In this document: piece by piece, positions 15,847-26,321 of the stretch | How positions within the stretch are numbered: the stretch's first letter is position 1 | Layout of the letters: every line of letters begins with the position of its first letter | Origin: a virus | DNA: 39,982 nt | Virus record (IMG/VR): IMGVR_UViG_3300049617_000017 | Span: 1-39,982 of that record | Direction: 5' to 3' (one strand) | Program-made: the position numbers and the translations under genes | The notes under the pieces: model-generated | What the model saw: the letters and a program-made list of their open reading frames with translations, nothing else | What the model was told of the DNA's origin: nothing | Database searches by the model: none

Positions 15847-16962
15847 ATGTCATTTACATTCACGAATTACGCTGGTATTGAGCCTCAGCACTCACCTTAT
15901 AACGATTTGATCGGAAGGTTATTAGGTGGTTATACCGACATGACCAAAGCAAAGTACCTAAAACCAGGTCTTGAAGAAGAGCTTAAGAAAGCCAAATTAA
16001 CCAACCAGTACTACGGCCCAAATATGGAATCACAAATGGGTCTTAGAAGTGCGCAGGCTGGACATTTAGGCTCGATGACGACTGGCCAGAACATTACCAA
16101 CCAATATTTGCCGCAACAATTACAGGCACAAATGGAAGCCAAGCAGCAAGCCGCAGAACAAGCTAAAATGTTTAACCAAATGTTGCAACAACGCTTAAGC
16201 GGTCAAGGTGGACAAGGCAGTCAAGGAATGCCTGGCATGGGTGGTATGGGCGGTGAGATGGGTGACCAAGGTGGACAACAACCTGGACAAGGACAATTTG
16301 CCCAAGGCGAGCCTATGCCGCAACAAATGGGACAACAGCAACAACAAAACCCCTTTGCTCAAGAGCCACAGCTTACTAATTACGACATAGTGAACAAAAA
16401 ATTCTTCGGTCAAGACACATTCGGCCCACGCTATAAAGCGTATGTTGATGCGATGACGTCTGGAATGAAGAAAAAGCAAGCTGAGGATTTCAAGCTCAAT
16501 GCCAAGAAGGACTTTGAAGATTGGAAAGTATCAGAGCAAGCACAAAAAGACGTTCCGACTTTAGAGAATGCTTTAGAGTCTGCCCAGCACATGAAAGAGA
16601 TTATTCAAAACCGACCCGCATTATCAGGTCATACATGGTTCCCTGGCTACTATGCCAAAACCTCACAAGACCCTGAGGCTGGTGTATTTCAATCGAAGCT
16701 AATCCCTCAAATGGCCGCATTAGAATCGCAATTAAGCAGTAAAGGCAATCAGCTCGCACTAAAAATTGCCGCTTCTAAATTGCCAGGATTTGAGAACTCA
16801 CAAGCGGTTAACCTAGGACGTATCGATGGTTTGATTGACGAAATACAAAAGCGTCTTAAAGTAAGCAGGGATATGGGCGGCGGCATGATTAAACGCATAG
16901 GTAATAAGCGTTATAAAAAAATTGACGGCGAATGGCACGAAGTAGAGAAGGGTGACATGTAA
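15847..16962 (+). CDS. Putative DNA ejection protein (gp20-position)
   Basis: The product is 371 residues. The middle (about residues 85-175) is a low-complexity Gln/Gly/Met-rich region and the rest is helical and charged. The C-terminal half has repeated helices (LESQLSSKGNQLALKIAASKLPG). Composition and position suit an internal virion protein ejected with the genome. The stop overlaps the next start as TAATG. Confidence 0.6.
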   Translation: MSFTFTNYAGIEPQHSPYNDLIGRLLGGYTDMTKAKYLKPGLEEELKKAKLTNQYYGPNMESQMGLRSAQAGHLGSMTTGQNITNQYLPQQLQAQMEAKQQAAEQAKMFNQMLQQRLSGQGGQGSQGMPGMGGMGGEMGDQGGQQPGQGQFAQGEPMPQQMGQQQQQNPFAQEPQLTNYDIVNKKFFGQDTFGPRYKAYVDAMTSGMKKKQAEDFKLNAKKDFEDWKVSEQAQKDVPTLENALESAQHMKEIIQNRPALSGHTWFPGYYAKTSQDPEAGVFQSKLIPQMAALESQLSSKGNQLALKIAASKLPGFENSQAVNLGRIDGLIDEIQKRLKVSRDMGGGMIKRIGNKRYKKIDGEWHEVEKGDM

Positions 16963-18956
16963 TGAAAAAAGTTACCGATAAGGATTTGCTTGCGCAGCTA
17001 AACGGCAGCGGTGATGACGACCTACAAAGCCCGTTACACCATGTCAAAAAGCTTGCTGAACCATCCAGCGCATTAGGAACCTTTGCTAAATCTGCATTTC
17101 GTGCCGCTCCAGAGGCAATAGGTAATCTCATGATGAAAATGGGATTAACCACCCCTGAAATTATGGAAGAGGCATTAAACGGCAAACGTAACGGCAAGAT
17201 TTTGCATGATGAAGCCTACGAGCAGGGCAAAGAAATGCACCCTATAGCCAACATCCTAGGTAACATGGCAGGATTTGGCCCCGTAGGTTTAGGTACATCT
17301 GCCGGATTACGTGCGATACCTGGTGTTGCCAAAGCCATGAAAGCGGCTGCCCCATCACTATTAAAACGTACTGCCGTACACGGTGCCGAAGGAGCCACTA
17401 TAGGTGGTCTTTATTCCCCCGAAGGCCAGGAAGGTGAAGGCATGTTATTGGGTGGATTATTAGGCGGTGGCATTGGTGGCCCTGGAAAATCGCTTGCTAA
17501 AGCCATACCAGGTCTGCGTCAAAAGGGTAAAAACATTGCCAACATCGAAGAGCTTCAAGGCAAGCACGCGGATGCTATGGGTGCGCATGAAGAGCAGCAA
17601 GCACTTATTGACGCTATCAAACGCCAAAACCAAGAGCAGGGCGCAGGCATGGGAAGCCCCGAAGGTATTATGCGCCAAATCAATAACAAGCAGGGCGAAT
17701 TAGGTCAGCTTCAAGAGTCAGCTCAAATACCCCATGAGCAAACAAATAACCTATTAAACTGGCCGGAAGGTGAGGAATTAGTACCTAACGCCATGCGTGA
17801 AAAAGAAATGGGCGTCAAAGAGATGGAGCATTATCTTGGCAAACATGATACTGAAACCCTTGACGTTCAAGCGGCCAATGAAGTTCGCAGCTCAATTAAA
17901 AAGATGAAGCAGAATATCCAAAAGAATTATTATGAGCCTGTGGAAGAGTACACTACGAAGAATTATATTAAGTTGCCACGCACCGCAGACGTTAAAGCCA
18001 TTGAAGAGCAGCTTGCTAAGATTAGCTCTGACCCTGAGTTTAAACGCTCACCTGGTTTTGAAAAATTAAAGCAAGAGATGCTAAAACAAGGTGGTGGCGT
18101 TGATTTAGTGCCAGCAAATGACTTCGTTAAACAGTGGAAAGAAACCAAGCAAGCCGCAGCAAAAGCGCGCCGAAAGGGTTATCAGGAAGGTGGAGACGAT
18201 CAGGCATACTGGCAAGACCAGGCAGAGAATCTAAAGTCTCTAGCTGAAAAGCAGCTCCAAGTACTCCAGCATAATTTGCCTAAAGAATATTTTGATAAAC
18301 TATTGACTGCTAACAAGCTTTGGCGCGAAGAAGTCGCCCCATTCTATGGCAATAAAATATACGAGCAAGTCAAAAAGCTCGGCAGGATTGACTCGCCTAA
18401 TATAATGAAAGAACTTCGAGGCTCCGGTATGGGTCAAGAGAAGATGAAAGAATTATTTCTGGCCAATCCGAAACTAACCAAGCTAGCAATAGGCCATTCT
18501 TACGCCAAAACGCCAGAGAAATTATTGCAAGCCGCACCTCATGAGCACGATTTTATTAATCAGCTACCGAGCCTTCAAGGCATGTTAGGACGCTTAGCAG
18601 GTCATAATCGCCGCATTGAAATAGCCAAAGCCCAAACTGAGCGCATGAAAGGTAATCGTGCCAGGGTCGAAGAAGGCCATAAAGAGCTAGTAGCGAAGCA
18701 ATTAGAGCGTCAAAAAGCCGTAGAGAAGTCAGAAAAGCTACGCCAAGAAATTGATCATCTTCACAGTAAAAGAGAAGTCTTGCAGCGCGAGCTTAAAAAA
18801 GGCGATATAACTAAGGCGCACTTTGAAAAGCTAGACCAGGAATTGAAACAAACAATACAATCTAAGCAAGCAATATACAATAAAGCAAAAAAAGTAATAG
18901 GTATTGGCCTGGGAATGGCCGGAGTCTCAGAGATATCTAAACTCTTACACAGGTAA
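16962..18956 (+). CDS. Large putative DNA ejection protein (gp16-position)
   Basis: The 664-residue protein has a glycine-rich, hydrophobic central segment (about residues 80-185, with GEGATIGGLYSPEGQ and LLGGLLGGGIGG) flanked by long coiled-coil regions up to the C-terminus. Hydrophobic Gly/Ala-rich segments in very helical proteins are usual for membrane-crossing ejection proteins such as P22 gp16. No lytic transglycosylase or peptidase motif is visible. The gene is translationally coupled to its upstream neighbour. Confidence 0.6.
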   Translation: MKKVTDKDLLAQLNGSGDDDLQSPLHHVKKLAEPSSALGTFAKSAFRAAPEAIGNLMMKMGLTTPEIMEEALNGKRNGKILHDEAYEQGKEMHPIANILGNMAGFGPVGLGTSAGLRAIPGVAKAMKAAAPSLLKRTAVHGAEGATIGGLYSPEGQEGEGMLLGGLLGGGIGGPGKSLAKAIPGLRQKGKNIANIEELQGKHADAMGAHEEQQALIDAIKRQNQEQGAGMGSPEGIMRQINNKQGELGQLQESAQIPHEQTNNLLNWPEGEELVPNAMREKEMGVKEMEHYLGKHDTETLDVQAANEVRSSIKKMKQNIQKNYYEPVEEYTTKNYIKLPRTADVKAIEEQLAKISSDPEFKRSPGFEKLKQEMLKQGGGVDLVPANDFVKQWKETKQAAAKARRKGYQEGGDDQAYWQDQAENLKSLAEKQLQVLQHNLPKEYFDKLLTANKLWREEVAPFYGNKIYEQVKKLGRIDSPNIMKELRGSGMGQEKMKELFLANPKLTKLAIGHSYAKTPEKLLQAAPHEHDFINQLPSLQGMLGRLAGHNRRIEIAKAQTERMKGNRARVEEGHKELVAKQLERQKAVEKSEKLRQEIDHLHSKREVLQRELKKGDITKAHFEKLDQELKQTIQSKQAIYNKAKKVIGIGLGMAGVSEISKLLHR

Positions 18957-18966
18957 AGGAATCGAT

Positions 18967-20583
18967 ATGCCAATTAATACGAGTTTGTTAGTCGCAGCAC
19001 CAATGCTGCAAGATGCCTTCGTTGATAAAGACGGCACACCTATGGCTGGTGGGGCGGTGACTTGTTACCAAGATAACAGCCGAAACACGCTAAAGAATTG
19101 GTATTATCAGTCTGGATTACCTGGCGCATATACCTATGTGCGACTACCTAACCCACTGACGTTAAGTGCTGCTGGCACTATTTGCGACATTAACGGGGTA
19201 GATACTATCCCGTTTTTCTATCCTTATAGCGAGTTAGACCAAAATACTAAACAGCCTTATTACATCACGATTGTTAATTATGCTAAAACGAACCAAATAA
19301 CTCGTCAAAACTTCCCATTTATCGTAGGCGAGGAAGATGCTGCGGGACAAGGTTCGCATGAAAATTACATTATCAATAATGGATTTTGGCGTAATGTTGG
19401 CTCTGTAGCGGCGACCGGAACAGTGGGTACTGCCTTTAGTGCCACAATCTGCCCTAGTCAACATGATGGCTTTAGATTGCCAGACATGACGTTCTTTAAG
19501 AACACTGGCGGCGGGATGGACACCATTACATTCAATAAGTTTCCATTAACCATTAACCCTATATTGACTGATGATATTACCCCTGAGTTTTATATCAATC
19601 ACACCTGTACCAATGCGGTTACGGGCGAGCTGCAAAAAGCCTATTTCTTCCCTATATCATTGCATGTTAATACGTTGGTATCGGTGGGTTTTAGCTTCAC
19701 ATTACAAGCACAAAATCTAGGCGGAACAGCCCCAGGGCAAGACACTATTAACGCTTACATTTATCAAGATACCGGAACGGGAACAACGGCTCCGGCACCG
19801 TTTGCGATTGGCTCAATTACAGCTAATAGTAGTTGGGATAAGTACACGTTTAATAGCATATTCCCCTCTACAAATGGCTTAACATTAAGCCAGGGTGGCG
19901 ATGATGCGCTTTATCTCGTATTACAAATCCCTTTGAACATTGCGTGCTCGCTAAACTTTACACGGCCATCAATTTACTTAACTAATGATGTGCCAATGAA
20001 TAGCTTTGAGACTTACGATCAGGTTGATGCTGTGATTAATAGCCCTAGAACGGGTGATATTAGAACGTCAATGAATGCGTTCTCACCGTGGGGATGGGTT
20101 CCTGCTAATGATGGAACAATCGGCAATACAGGGTCGGGTGCTACAACTCGCGCCAATACAGATACTTGGCAGCTTTATAATTTACTTTGGTCAGCAGTAT
20201 CGCAAACTTGGGCACCTGTAACTGGCGGTCGCGGTGCTAATGCTTACGCAGATTTTACAGCAAATAAGCCTATGGCATTACCAAAAGCGTTAGGTAGGGC
20301 AATAGCTACAGCGGGTTCCGGTGCTGGATTAACACCTACTGTATTAGGGCAAGCAACAGGTGCCGAAGCTAACAGCGTGACATTAGTTCCTGCAAATTTG
20401 CCGCCTCACTCACACACTTATGTATATACAACAGTGGGTTCTGGTTTTGGATTTGGATTTGCATCCGGTACGAATTTACAAAATCCGACTGGGGCAACTG
20501 GAAATGGGCCAGGAACATCAACACCGTTCTCTGTACCTGCTCTTGGCCCGTCACTCTATGTTAATGTATTTTTTAAGCTTTGA
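18967..20583 (+). CDS. Tail fibre/collar-type receptor-binding protein
   Basis: This 538-residue protein starts MPINTSLLVAAPMLQDAFVDK. The ATG at 18967 follows AAAGGAATC; upstream in-frame codons lie inside the previous gene. The N-terminal 100 residues look like a virion attachment domain (KDGTPMAGGAVTCYQD). The C-terminus has LPPHSH and PALGPSLYVNVFFKL, like tail-collar fibre tips whose His residues bind metal. It is the first of six fibre-region genes and probably the main adsorption fibre. Confidence 0.7.
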   Translation: MPINTSLLVAAPMLQDAFVDKDGTPMAGGAVTCYQDNSRNTLKNWYYQSGLPGAYTYVRLPNPLTLSAAGTICDINGVDTIPFFYPYSELDQNTKQPYYITIVNYAKTNQITRQNFPFIVGEEDAAGQGSHENYIINNGFWRNVGSVAATGTVGTAFSATICPSQHDGFRLPDMTFFKNTGGGMDTITFNKFPLTINPILTDDITPEFYINHTCTNAVTGELQKAYFFPISLHVNTLVSVGFSFTLQAQNLGGTAPGQDTINAYIYQDTGTGTTAPAPFAIGSITANSSWDKYTFNSIFPSTNGLTLSQGGDDALYLVLQIPLNIACSLNFTRPSIYLTNDVPMNSFETYDQVDAVINSPRTGDIRTSMNAFSPWGWVPANDGTIGNTGSGATTRANTDTWQLYNLLWSAVSQTWAPVTGGRGANAYADFTANKPMALPKALGRAIATAGSGAGLTPTVLGQATGAEANSVTLVPANLPPHSHTYVYTTVGSGFGFGFASGTNLQNPTGATGNGPGTSTPFSVPALGPSLYVNVFFKL

Positions 20584-20674
20584 TGTAATAATGGGTACAA
20601 ATAGGTCGCCACGGTAAACATGATGTTGGAACGTGTCGAAAATTTAATTTTTTTTAAACATAAGGATTGTGTTT

Positions 20675-21043
20675 ATGGCTATATCAACCGAGTTAAACTT
20701 TGGGCGGGATGTCCAGGGGTTTAATGCTTATGCTCCACAATTCCCTACTAACGTTTTTACGGCAACACTTGCTACTGGAACCGCTGAAAGCGTAACTGTG
20801 CCTAGTAATAAACCGTCATGGATTATGTATGTTCGCGTTCAACCTAACGGCTGGTGCTGGTGTTCTCGCACTGCAACTGCGGCTGTTCCCGCTGGTGGCA
20901 CATTAGCTGCTGCCGCATCAGAATTAATTGCAGGAACGATTGAATATAAACGAACCGTATATGCTGGGGATGTAATTAGCTTCATTACGCCAAATACAAC
21001 TTGTGACATTGAAGTCGCATTTTTTGCAGCTAGTTACCCATAA
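20675..21043 (+). CDS. Small fibre-region protein
   Basis: The product is 122 residues, starting MAISTELNFGRDVQGFNAYAPQF after TAAGGATTGTGTTT. It is beta-rich with few charges and has paired Trp/Cys (NGWCWCSR). It is not recognised; its position suggests a virion component or fibre adaptor. The 91-base gap before it holds an A/T-rich run and nothing else I can support. Confidence 0.55.
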   Translation: MAISTELNFGRDVQGFNAYAPQFPTNVFTATLATGTAESVTVPSNKPSWIMYVRVQPNGWCWCSRTATAAVPAGGTLAAAASELIAGTIEYKRTVYAGDVISFITPNTTCDIEVAFFAASYP

Positions 21044-21074
21044 TAATTCGCTAATTTAGAAAAAGGATTTTTAA

Positions 21075-21776
21075 ATGGCTATTGAGGAAATGTTCACATC
21101 ATTGCCCGCGGTATCGAACTCTACCATGTCCGATATCATATGCGCGGTACAGGGCTATGTCAGCTCGTCTAATTTAGGTCTGTCCACGCAACAAACGCTG
21201 GGGCAGGTGTATCAACTTTTCCAATCTGGCTTAATCCAGTTTAATGCTGGGAACCCGAATGGCGCAGTCGCAGGGACGGCTTATTCATTCTGCTGGGACA
21301 CGGTTGACGGTATCTTATGGGTTTGTACGACTACCGGAACCGCAACGACCGCAGTTTGGACTCAATCAGTGACGCTTACAGCGGGTGCTGGGATTGCAAT
21401 TGACCAATCTGGCAGCCAAATCATAATTAGCTCAGCATCGTTTGCCGCTAATTTTATCCCTGTTATGACCACTAGTCAGCAAATGGTTATCGATACAACC
21501 TATCAGGCCGATAATATATCGCTAGTCACCTTAACGTTACCCCTAACAGCACCTCTTGGAAGTATTATCAGGGTGACGGGTTTAGCTGCTGGCGGATGGA
21601 CTATTGCGCAAAATGCAGGTCAGCAAATCATTGTCGGTAATGTATCGTCAAGTATCGGGGTAGCGGGAAGTGTTTCTTCTACGAGTCAGCACGATGGGAT
21701 AGAGTTAATCTGCTCGGTAGCCAATACTACCTGGCAAACTATTGTCGGCCCACAAGGAATGTTGTCAATTATTTAA
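21075..21776 (+). CDS. Fibre-like protein with shared C-terminal domain
   Basis: The product is 233 residues. The N-terminus MAIEEMFTSLPAVSNSTMSDI is likely the virion-binding part. The last 60 residues (GGWTIAQNAGQQIIVGNVSS ... NTTWQTIVGPQG) are clearly homologous to the C-terminus of the next gene's product. AAAAGGATTTTTAA precedes the ATG. It is probably a short fibre or spike. Confidence 0.65.
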   Translation: MAIEEMFTSLPAVSNSTMSDIICAVQGYVSSSNLGLSTQQTLGQVYQLFQSGLIQFNAGNPNGAVAGTAYSFCWDTVDGILWVCTTTGTATTAVWTQSVTLTAGAGIAIDQSGSQIIISSASFAANFIPVMTTSQQMVIDTTYQADNISLVTLTLPLTAPLGSIIRVTGLAAGGWTIAQNAGQQIIVGNVSSSIGVAGSVSSTSQHDGIELICSVANTTWQTIVGPQGMLSII

Positions 21777-21785
21777 GGATGAATA

Positions 21786-24203
21786 ATGGCTATTATTAAC
21801 AATGCTATAAACGCCAATGTTAACGCGCCCTTACCTGGCTATGCTGGGGGAACAGGGGCTAATAACACAGGCTTGATTTTGACATATCAGGGTAACACCT
21901 CATTTCTTGGCCCATTTACTTTTGCAGGTACTTTGGTTGGAAACACAGCGGTTACATTCCCTACATCAGGTACTTTGGCTACGACCTCACAGATTCCAAC
22001 ATTATTTGTGTCATCTGCTGCGGGAACTGCTAACCAAGTATTGGTTAATGGTACGACTGGTACAGGCCAAACGGGTGCTGTGACTTTAACACTACCTCAA
22101 AACATTGGCACAACCAGTTCACCGACATTTGCAAATCCTATCTTCACAGCTCCTTTGTTAGGTACACCAACCTCTGGCGTTCTCACGAACTGTACAGAGC
22201 TACCACTGACTACTGGCGTTGTTGGAAACCTTCCTGTAACCAACCTAAACAGCGGTACTGCGGCCAGTGTGACCACATTCTGGCGTGGCGATGGTACTTG
22301 GGCGGTTCCCAATGCGGGAACGGAAACCATTACAGGTACAGCAAACCAGGTCTTGGCTAATGGTACTGTAGGTACGCCACAAACAGGCGCGGTTACTTTA
22401 ACACTGCCACAGTCAATTGCTACTACCAGCTCACCAACATTTGCAAGCCCTACATTCACAGGTAATGCAGTTTTAGGAACTCCAGCAAGCGGAACATTGA
22501 CTAACTGCACAGGATTGCCAATTGCCACAGGCGTAAGCGGACTTGGAACAGGCGTTGCAACATTTTTAGCCACACCATCAAGTGCTAATTTAGCCGCAGC
22601 GGTTACAGGCTCTACAGGTACAGGCGCACTCGTATTTAACAATGGGCCAACATTAATTGCCCCTGCGTTAGGAACTCCGGCCTCCGTTACCCTTACCAAT
22701 GCTACGGGTTTACCTTTAGCAACTGGGGTTACTGGTAACTTACCTGTGACAAACCTTAATTCTGGGACGGCGGCCAGCTCAACTACCTTTTGGCGCGGCG
22801 ATGGCACATGGGCAACACCCGCAGGTGGTGGGACGGTCAATACGGGTACGATTAATGACCTGGCTTACTACGCTGCCACAGGAACTGCTGTCTCTCCTTT
22901 GGCAACTGCTAACAGCGGCGTTCTTGTAACGAGTAACACTGGCGTTCCAAGTATTAGCACCACATTACCTAATGGCTTAGCTATGGGTACTCCGGCGTCT
23001 CTCGTTCTAACTAATGCGACTCAGTTATCATTAGCCACTGGCGTTGTCGGGAACTTGCCTGTTACTAATTTAAACTCAGGCACCGCAGCATCTTCAACAA
23101 CTTTCTGGCGCGGTGATGGTACGTGGGCAACTCCGGCTACATCTGGCTCGGGTACTGTTAACTCTGGAACTGCGAATCAGCTAGCCTGGTACGCAACAAC
23201 AGGCACCGCAGTAAGTGGATTAACTGACGCAAACAGCGCAGTATTAGTCACTAGTGGCTCAGGGGTTCCAAGCTTAAGCACTACATTGCCAAGCGGTCTT
23301 GCAATGGGGACACCTGCGTCATTGACATTAACTAACGCAACTGGATTGCCATTAGCTGGATTGACTGGATTAGGAACAGGCGTTGCTACTGCCCTCGGTG
23401 TGAACGTTGGTACTGCTGGCGCATTTGTAGTCAACGGCGGCGCATTAGGCACACCAAGTTCAGGCGTATTAACGAATGCCACTGGCTTACCATTAACAAC
23501 AGGGGTAACAGGGAATTTACCCGTAACCAACCTGAATAGTGGTACTGCGGCAAGTTCTACTACGTTCTGGCGTGGGGACGGTACATGGGCGGCTCCTACT
23601 GGCTCAGGAACAGTGAATAGCGGTACTGCAAATCAACTTGCTTATTATGCGTCTACTGGTACTGCGGTTAGTGGCCTTACAGGCGCAAACAGCGCGTTAC
23701 TTGTAACAAGTGCTACTGGCGTCCCTTCAATGACCGCATCATTAACCAACGGTCAGCTTATTATCGGCTCAACTGGTGCTACGCCTGTCGTAGCCAACCT
23801 AAGTGCTGGCCCTGGAATATCAATCGCAAACGGTGCTGGAACAATCACAATCTCTGGAACTGGTTCTGGTATTGGTTGGACAAACGTTACAGGTACTACG
23901 CAAGTTGGTGCTGCTGATTCTGGCTATGTATCTAATAATGCTGGTTTAGTGACTATTACCTTACCTGCTGTTGCTGCCTTTGGTACGGCATTTAGTATCA
24001 TCGGTGCTGGTGCTGGCGGATGGAAGATTGCACAAAACGCTGGGCAGAACGTACAAGTTGGCAATGTGTCGTCAACTGTTGGTGTTACAGGTAGTGTTGC
24101 TTCAACCAACCAGTTTGATTCTATTGACTTGTTATGTACGGTGGCTAATACCACCTGGACGACCCTAGGTGCGCCACAAGGTGCGGCTCTAACTATCGTA
24201 TAA
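21786..24203 (+). CDS. Repeat-rich tail fibre protein
   Basis: The 805-residue protein is almost free of charges and is made of repeats. The module [25 protein letters not shown] occurs four times. Between copies lie variants of [13 protein letters not shown] and of [21 protein letters not shown]. The last 65 residues are homologous to the C-terminus of the preceding protein. These modules are known from phage side-fibre shafts. The protein is likely an extended trimeric fibre. The ATG follows TTAAGGATGAATA. Confidence 0.75.
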   Translation: MAIINNAINANVNAPLPGYAGGTGANNTGLILTYQGNTSFLGPFTFAGTLVGNTAVTFPTSGTLATTSQIPTLFVSSAAGTANQVLVNGTTGTGQTGAVTLTLPQNIGTTSSPTFANPIFTAPLLGTPTSGVLTNCTELPLTTGVVGNLPVTNLNSGTAASVTTFWRGDGTWAVPNAGTETITGTANQVLANGTVGTPQTGAVTLTLPQSIATTSSPTFASPTFTGNAVLGTPASGTLTNCTGLPIATGVSGLGTGVATFLATPSSANLAAAVTGSTGTGALVFNNGPTLIAPALGTPASVTLTNATGLPLATGVTGNLPVTNLNSGTAASSTTFWRGDGTWATPAGGGTVNTGTINDLAYYAATGTAVSPLATANSGVLVTSNTGVPSISTTLPNGLAMGTPASLVLTNATQLSLATGVVGNLPVTNLNSGTAASSTTFWRGDGTWATPATSGSGTVNSGTANQLAWYATTGTAVSGLTDANSAVLVTSGSGVPSLSTTLPSGLAMGTPASLTLTNATGLPLAGLTGLGTGVATALGVNVGTAGAFVVNGGALGTPSSGVLTNATGLPLTTGVTGNLPVTNLNSGTAASSTTFWRGDGTWAAPTGSGTVNSGTANQLAYYASTGTAVSGLTGANSALLVTSATGVPSMTASLTNGQLIIGSTGATPVVANLSAGPGISIANGAGTITISGTGSGIGWTNVTGTTQVGAADSGYVSNNAGLVTITLPAVAAFGTAFSIIGAGAGGWKIAQNAGQNVQVGNVSSTVGVTGSVASTNQFDSIDLLCTVANTTWTTLGAPQGAALTIV
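22224..23593 (+). repeat. Four diverged repeats in fibre gene
   Basis: Near-identical protein modules ([18 protein letters not shown]) are encoded at about 22224-22307, 22734-22815, 23050-23133 and 23510-23593. The protein sequence is almost constant while the DNA differs at many third positions (for example TGGCGTGGCGATGG against TGGCGCGGCGATGG). This suggests old duplications held by selection. Confidence 0.8.
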
Positions 24204-24212
24204 GGATGATAC

Positions 24213-24950
24213 ATGGCTACTAATAATGGATTAAATAACAAATATATCCTTGGATATACAACGCAAGCTGGGGTGAACTTTACCTCGATTGTGTTAACGG
24301 TTGCGAGTACTGAGCTTCAAGTAATTACTGGAACGGCAACGGGCGCATCATTTACGTTGCCCGTTGAGTCGACAATGCCTAATGGGACGCAATTTACGTT
24401 CGTTAATAGCTCAACTCAGGCCGTAAGCATCACATCATCTGGCGGTGGTAGCATTATAAGTTTAGCTGCTGGCGCGAATGTGACCGTTTATCTCGTGAAT
24501 AACTCAGTTACAACGGCTGCGGCATGGAATGGCACATTTGGAGTAGCAACCCCATTTGCTCAGGGTACATTCAGTCCTACAATTACTTTTGGTGGCGCGA
24601 GTGCTGGAACATTTAATAATTTATCTGGAACTTATACGAAAGCAGGACGTTTAGTATTTTTTGTTCTCAACTGCGGATTTGCGACTAAATCAGGTAATAC
24701 AGGAACCGTTGAGATGCAAGGCTTGCCGTTTGCAAGCGCGGCTGTTAACACAAATACGCCTGTGCTTATGGTTCCCGCTGGAAATATGACGCTTTCTGGT
24801 GTTTTAGCAGCCTCAGTTACGAATAATGCTTCTACTATAAACCTATTCACTTATTCGGCTACAACAGGAGCAAATACCCAATTAACTGATACGGCTTTTT
24901 CAAGCTCATCTGTTTTTACAATATCTGGAAGTTATTACACCAACTCATAG
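24213..24950 (+). CDS. Fibre-like protein, paralogue A
   Basis: This 245-residue protein starts MATNNGLNNKYILGYTTQAG after TAAGGATGATAC. It shares its opening (MATNNG-NN), a mid-region AS-AE-Q-TG pattern and a C-terminal GTY-K ... GNTGT ... GLPF block with the next gene's product. Beta-rich with almost no charge, it is likely a receptor-binding spike or fibre tip. Confidence 0.6.
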   Translation: MATNNGLNNKYILGYTTQAGVNFTSIVLTVASTELQVITGTATGASFTLPVESTMPNGTQFTFVNSSTQAVSITSSGGGSIISLAAGANVTVYLVNNSVTTAAAWNGTFGVATPFAQGTFSPTITFGGASAGTFNNLSGTYTKAGRLVFFVLNCGFATKSGNTGTVEMQGLPFASAAVNTNTPVLMVPAGNMTLSGVLAASVTNNASTINLFTYSATTGANTQLTDTAFSSSSVFTISGSYYTNS

Positions 24951-24957
24951 GAATTTT

Positions 24958-25812
24958 ATGGCCACGAATAACGGTATAAACAATATTATTACAGCTACCG
25001 CTACGGATGGTGCTGTGCCTTTATGGGACTCTAATAAAAACTTATCTGGTAATAGTTTGATTCCTGGCTCAACTACAACTGTGCGTAGTATCTCAGGCGT
25101 ATACACTTTAACAGCATCTAGCGCGGAAGTTCAAATTTTTACAGGGAATGCCAGCGGTGGAAGTGATGAGCTGCTTATGCCATTAACAAGCACTCTAGTC
25201 GCGGGGCAGGCTTATTTAATCATCAATACCTCGACTACCGACACTTTGTTTGTCTTTGACTCTACAGTTACAAATATTATTGCCCAAATTTCCCCCAGTA
25301 CATCTCTATGGATGACTTGCATTCTTAATTCTGGTGCTACTGTATCCTCTTGGTCTTTGGCTGTTTTAAGTCCTTCAAATGCTTCGGTAACAACTACTGG
25401 AAGCTGGACTCCAACGCTTACCGCCGCAACTCCAGGTACATTATCAGTGGCTTATACAACACAGACTGGAACTTATATTAAATGGACAACAGCCGGAGGT
25501 GCTTCATTCGTTAGTATTTATTGCAGTTTAACTTGTACCGCAACCAATGGTACAGCTTCGGGTGATATGAGAATAACAGGGCTTCCATTTACAGCGAATA
25601 ATAACGGTTCAAGTACAACGCCATCACAATGCAGTGCTAACTGGACATGGGGAACAGGTTTGACCATGCTTGCTTTTTACATAGCTCAGTCACCGATTGC
25701 GGTTCGTATTGCTAAGATGGGTACTGCGAGTGCCGGCTCAACAATGGCAATTACTGATATAACGAGTGCGACTTCGAATATTTATCGATTCCAAATGACT
25801 TATGCAATTTAA
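24958..25812 (+). CDS. Fibre-like protein, paralogue B
   Basis: This 284-residue protein starts MATNNGINNIITATATDGAVPLWD. It is a paralogue of the preceding protein (same start, same TYTK/GLPF-type C-terminal block) but has an additional N-terminal segment and several Cys. Tandem divergent copies suggest alternative receptor-binding proteins or a two-part fibre. Confidence 0.6.
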   Translation: MATNNGINNIITATATDGAVPLWDSNKNLSGNSLIPGSTTTVRSISGVYTLTASSAEVQIFTGNASGGSDELLMPLTSTLVAGQAYLIINTSTTDTLFVFDSTVTNIIAQISPSTSLWMTCILNSGATVSSWSLAVLSPSNASVTTTGSWTPTLTAATPGTLSVAYTTQTGTYIKWTTAGGASFVSIYCSLTCTATNGTASGDMRITGLPFTANNNGSSTTPSQCSANWTWGTGLTMLAFYIAQSPIAVRIAKMGTASAGSTMAITDITSATSNIYRFQMTYAI

Positions 25813-25822
25813 GGAGAAATGA

Positions 25823-26080
25823 ATGCTTACCCAAGAGAGTGTATTTAGTTTTCATGATATGAACCCGCAAACCAAAACAATTTCTATCACTAATATTACT
25901 ATTGTTAAAGATGATAACGGCAACGAGATTGCCCGATCAAATCATACAAAAGCATTTGCTCCAGGTGACATAGAGGATGTAAAAACATATATTAACGCTA
26001 CAGATACGCCAGAAATCACGTATTTGAATAGCATATGGTCAGCGGATGCTATTGCTGCCTGGAAAGCTTTAGAAGAATAA
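25823..26080 (+). CDS. Small fibre-cluster protein
   Basis: The product is 85 residues; AAGGAGAAATGA precedes the ATG. It has acidic and Trp-containing ends (SIWSADAIAAWKALEE). Position after the fibres suggests a fibre chaperone or attachment protein, but the sequence is not one I recognise. Confidence 0.55.
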   Translation: MLTQESVFSFHDMNPQTKTISITNITIVKDDNGNEIARSNHTKAFAPGDIEDVKTYINATDTPEITYLNSIWSADAIAAWKALEE

Positions 26081-26101
26081 TTAACAACACAAGGAAGAAG
26101 C

Positions 26102-26299
26102 ATGAAAGATTTAGTTGAAGCACGTGTAGCACAGTTAAAAAAAGACGTAGACAATCAAGCTGCGCAATATAACTTTGCTGTGGGTCGTTTAGAAGAGGCG
26201 CAAACCCTCTTAAATCAAATTAATGAAAAAGAACACGCCGATGCTAATCCACCTGCTCCACAAGACCATGCGGCGAGCGGCGAAGCCGTAATGGACTAA
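26102..26299 (+). CDS. Small coiled-coil protein before endolysin
   Basis: The product is 65 residues, with one helix with heptads (VEARVAQLKKDVDNQAAQYN) and a Pro/Ala-rich tail. ACAAGGAAGAAGC precedes the ATG. It has no transmembrane span, so it is not an obvious holin or spanin despite its neighbourhood. Confidence 0.55.
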   Translation: MKDLVEARVAQLKKDVDNQAAQYNFAVGRLEEAQTLLNQINEKEHADANPPAPQDHAASGEAVMD

Positions 26300-26321
26300 T
26301 ATCAACTAGCAAAGGATTGCT

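Noticed and set aside
22097-23530. Long minus-strand open frames opposite the repeat-rich fibre gene
   Set aside because: They mirror the low-complexity repeats of the plus-strand gene, lack ribosome sites and have Val/Pro-rich nonsense composition.
22224-23593. RGD tripeptides in the fibre repeats as integrin-binding motifs
   Set aside because: FWRGDGTW is a common structural repeat of phage fibres; a eukaryotic cell-binding role has no support here.
22224-23593. CRISPR-like repeat spacing in the fibre gene
   Set aside because: The repeats are coding, in frame, diverged at third positions and unevenly spaced.
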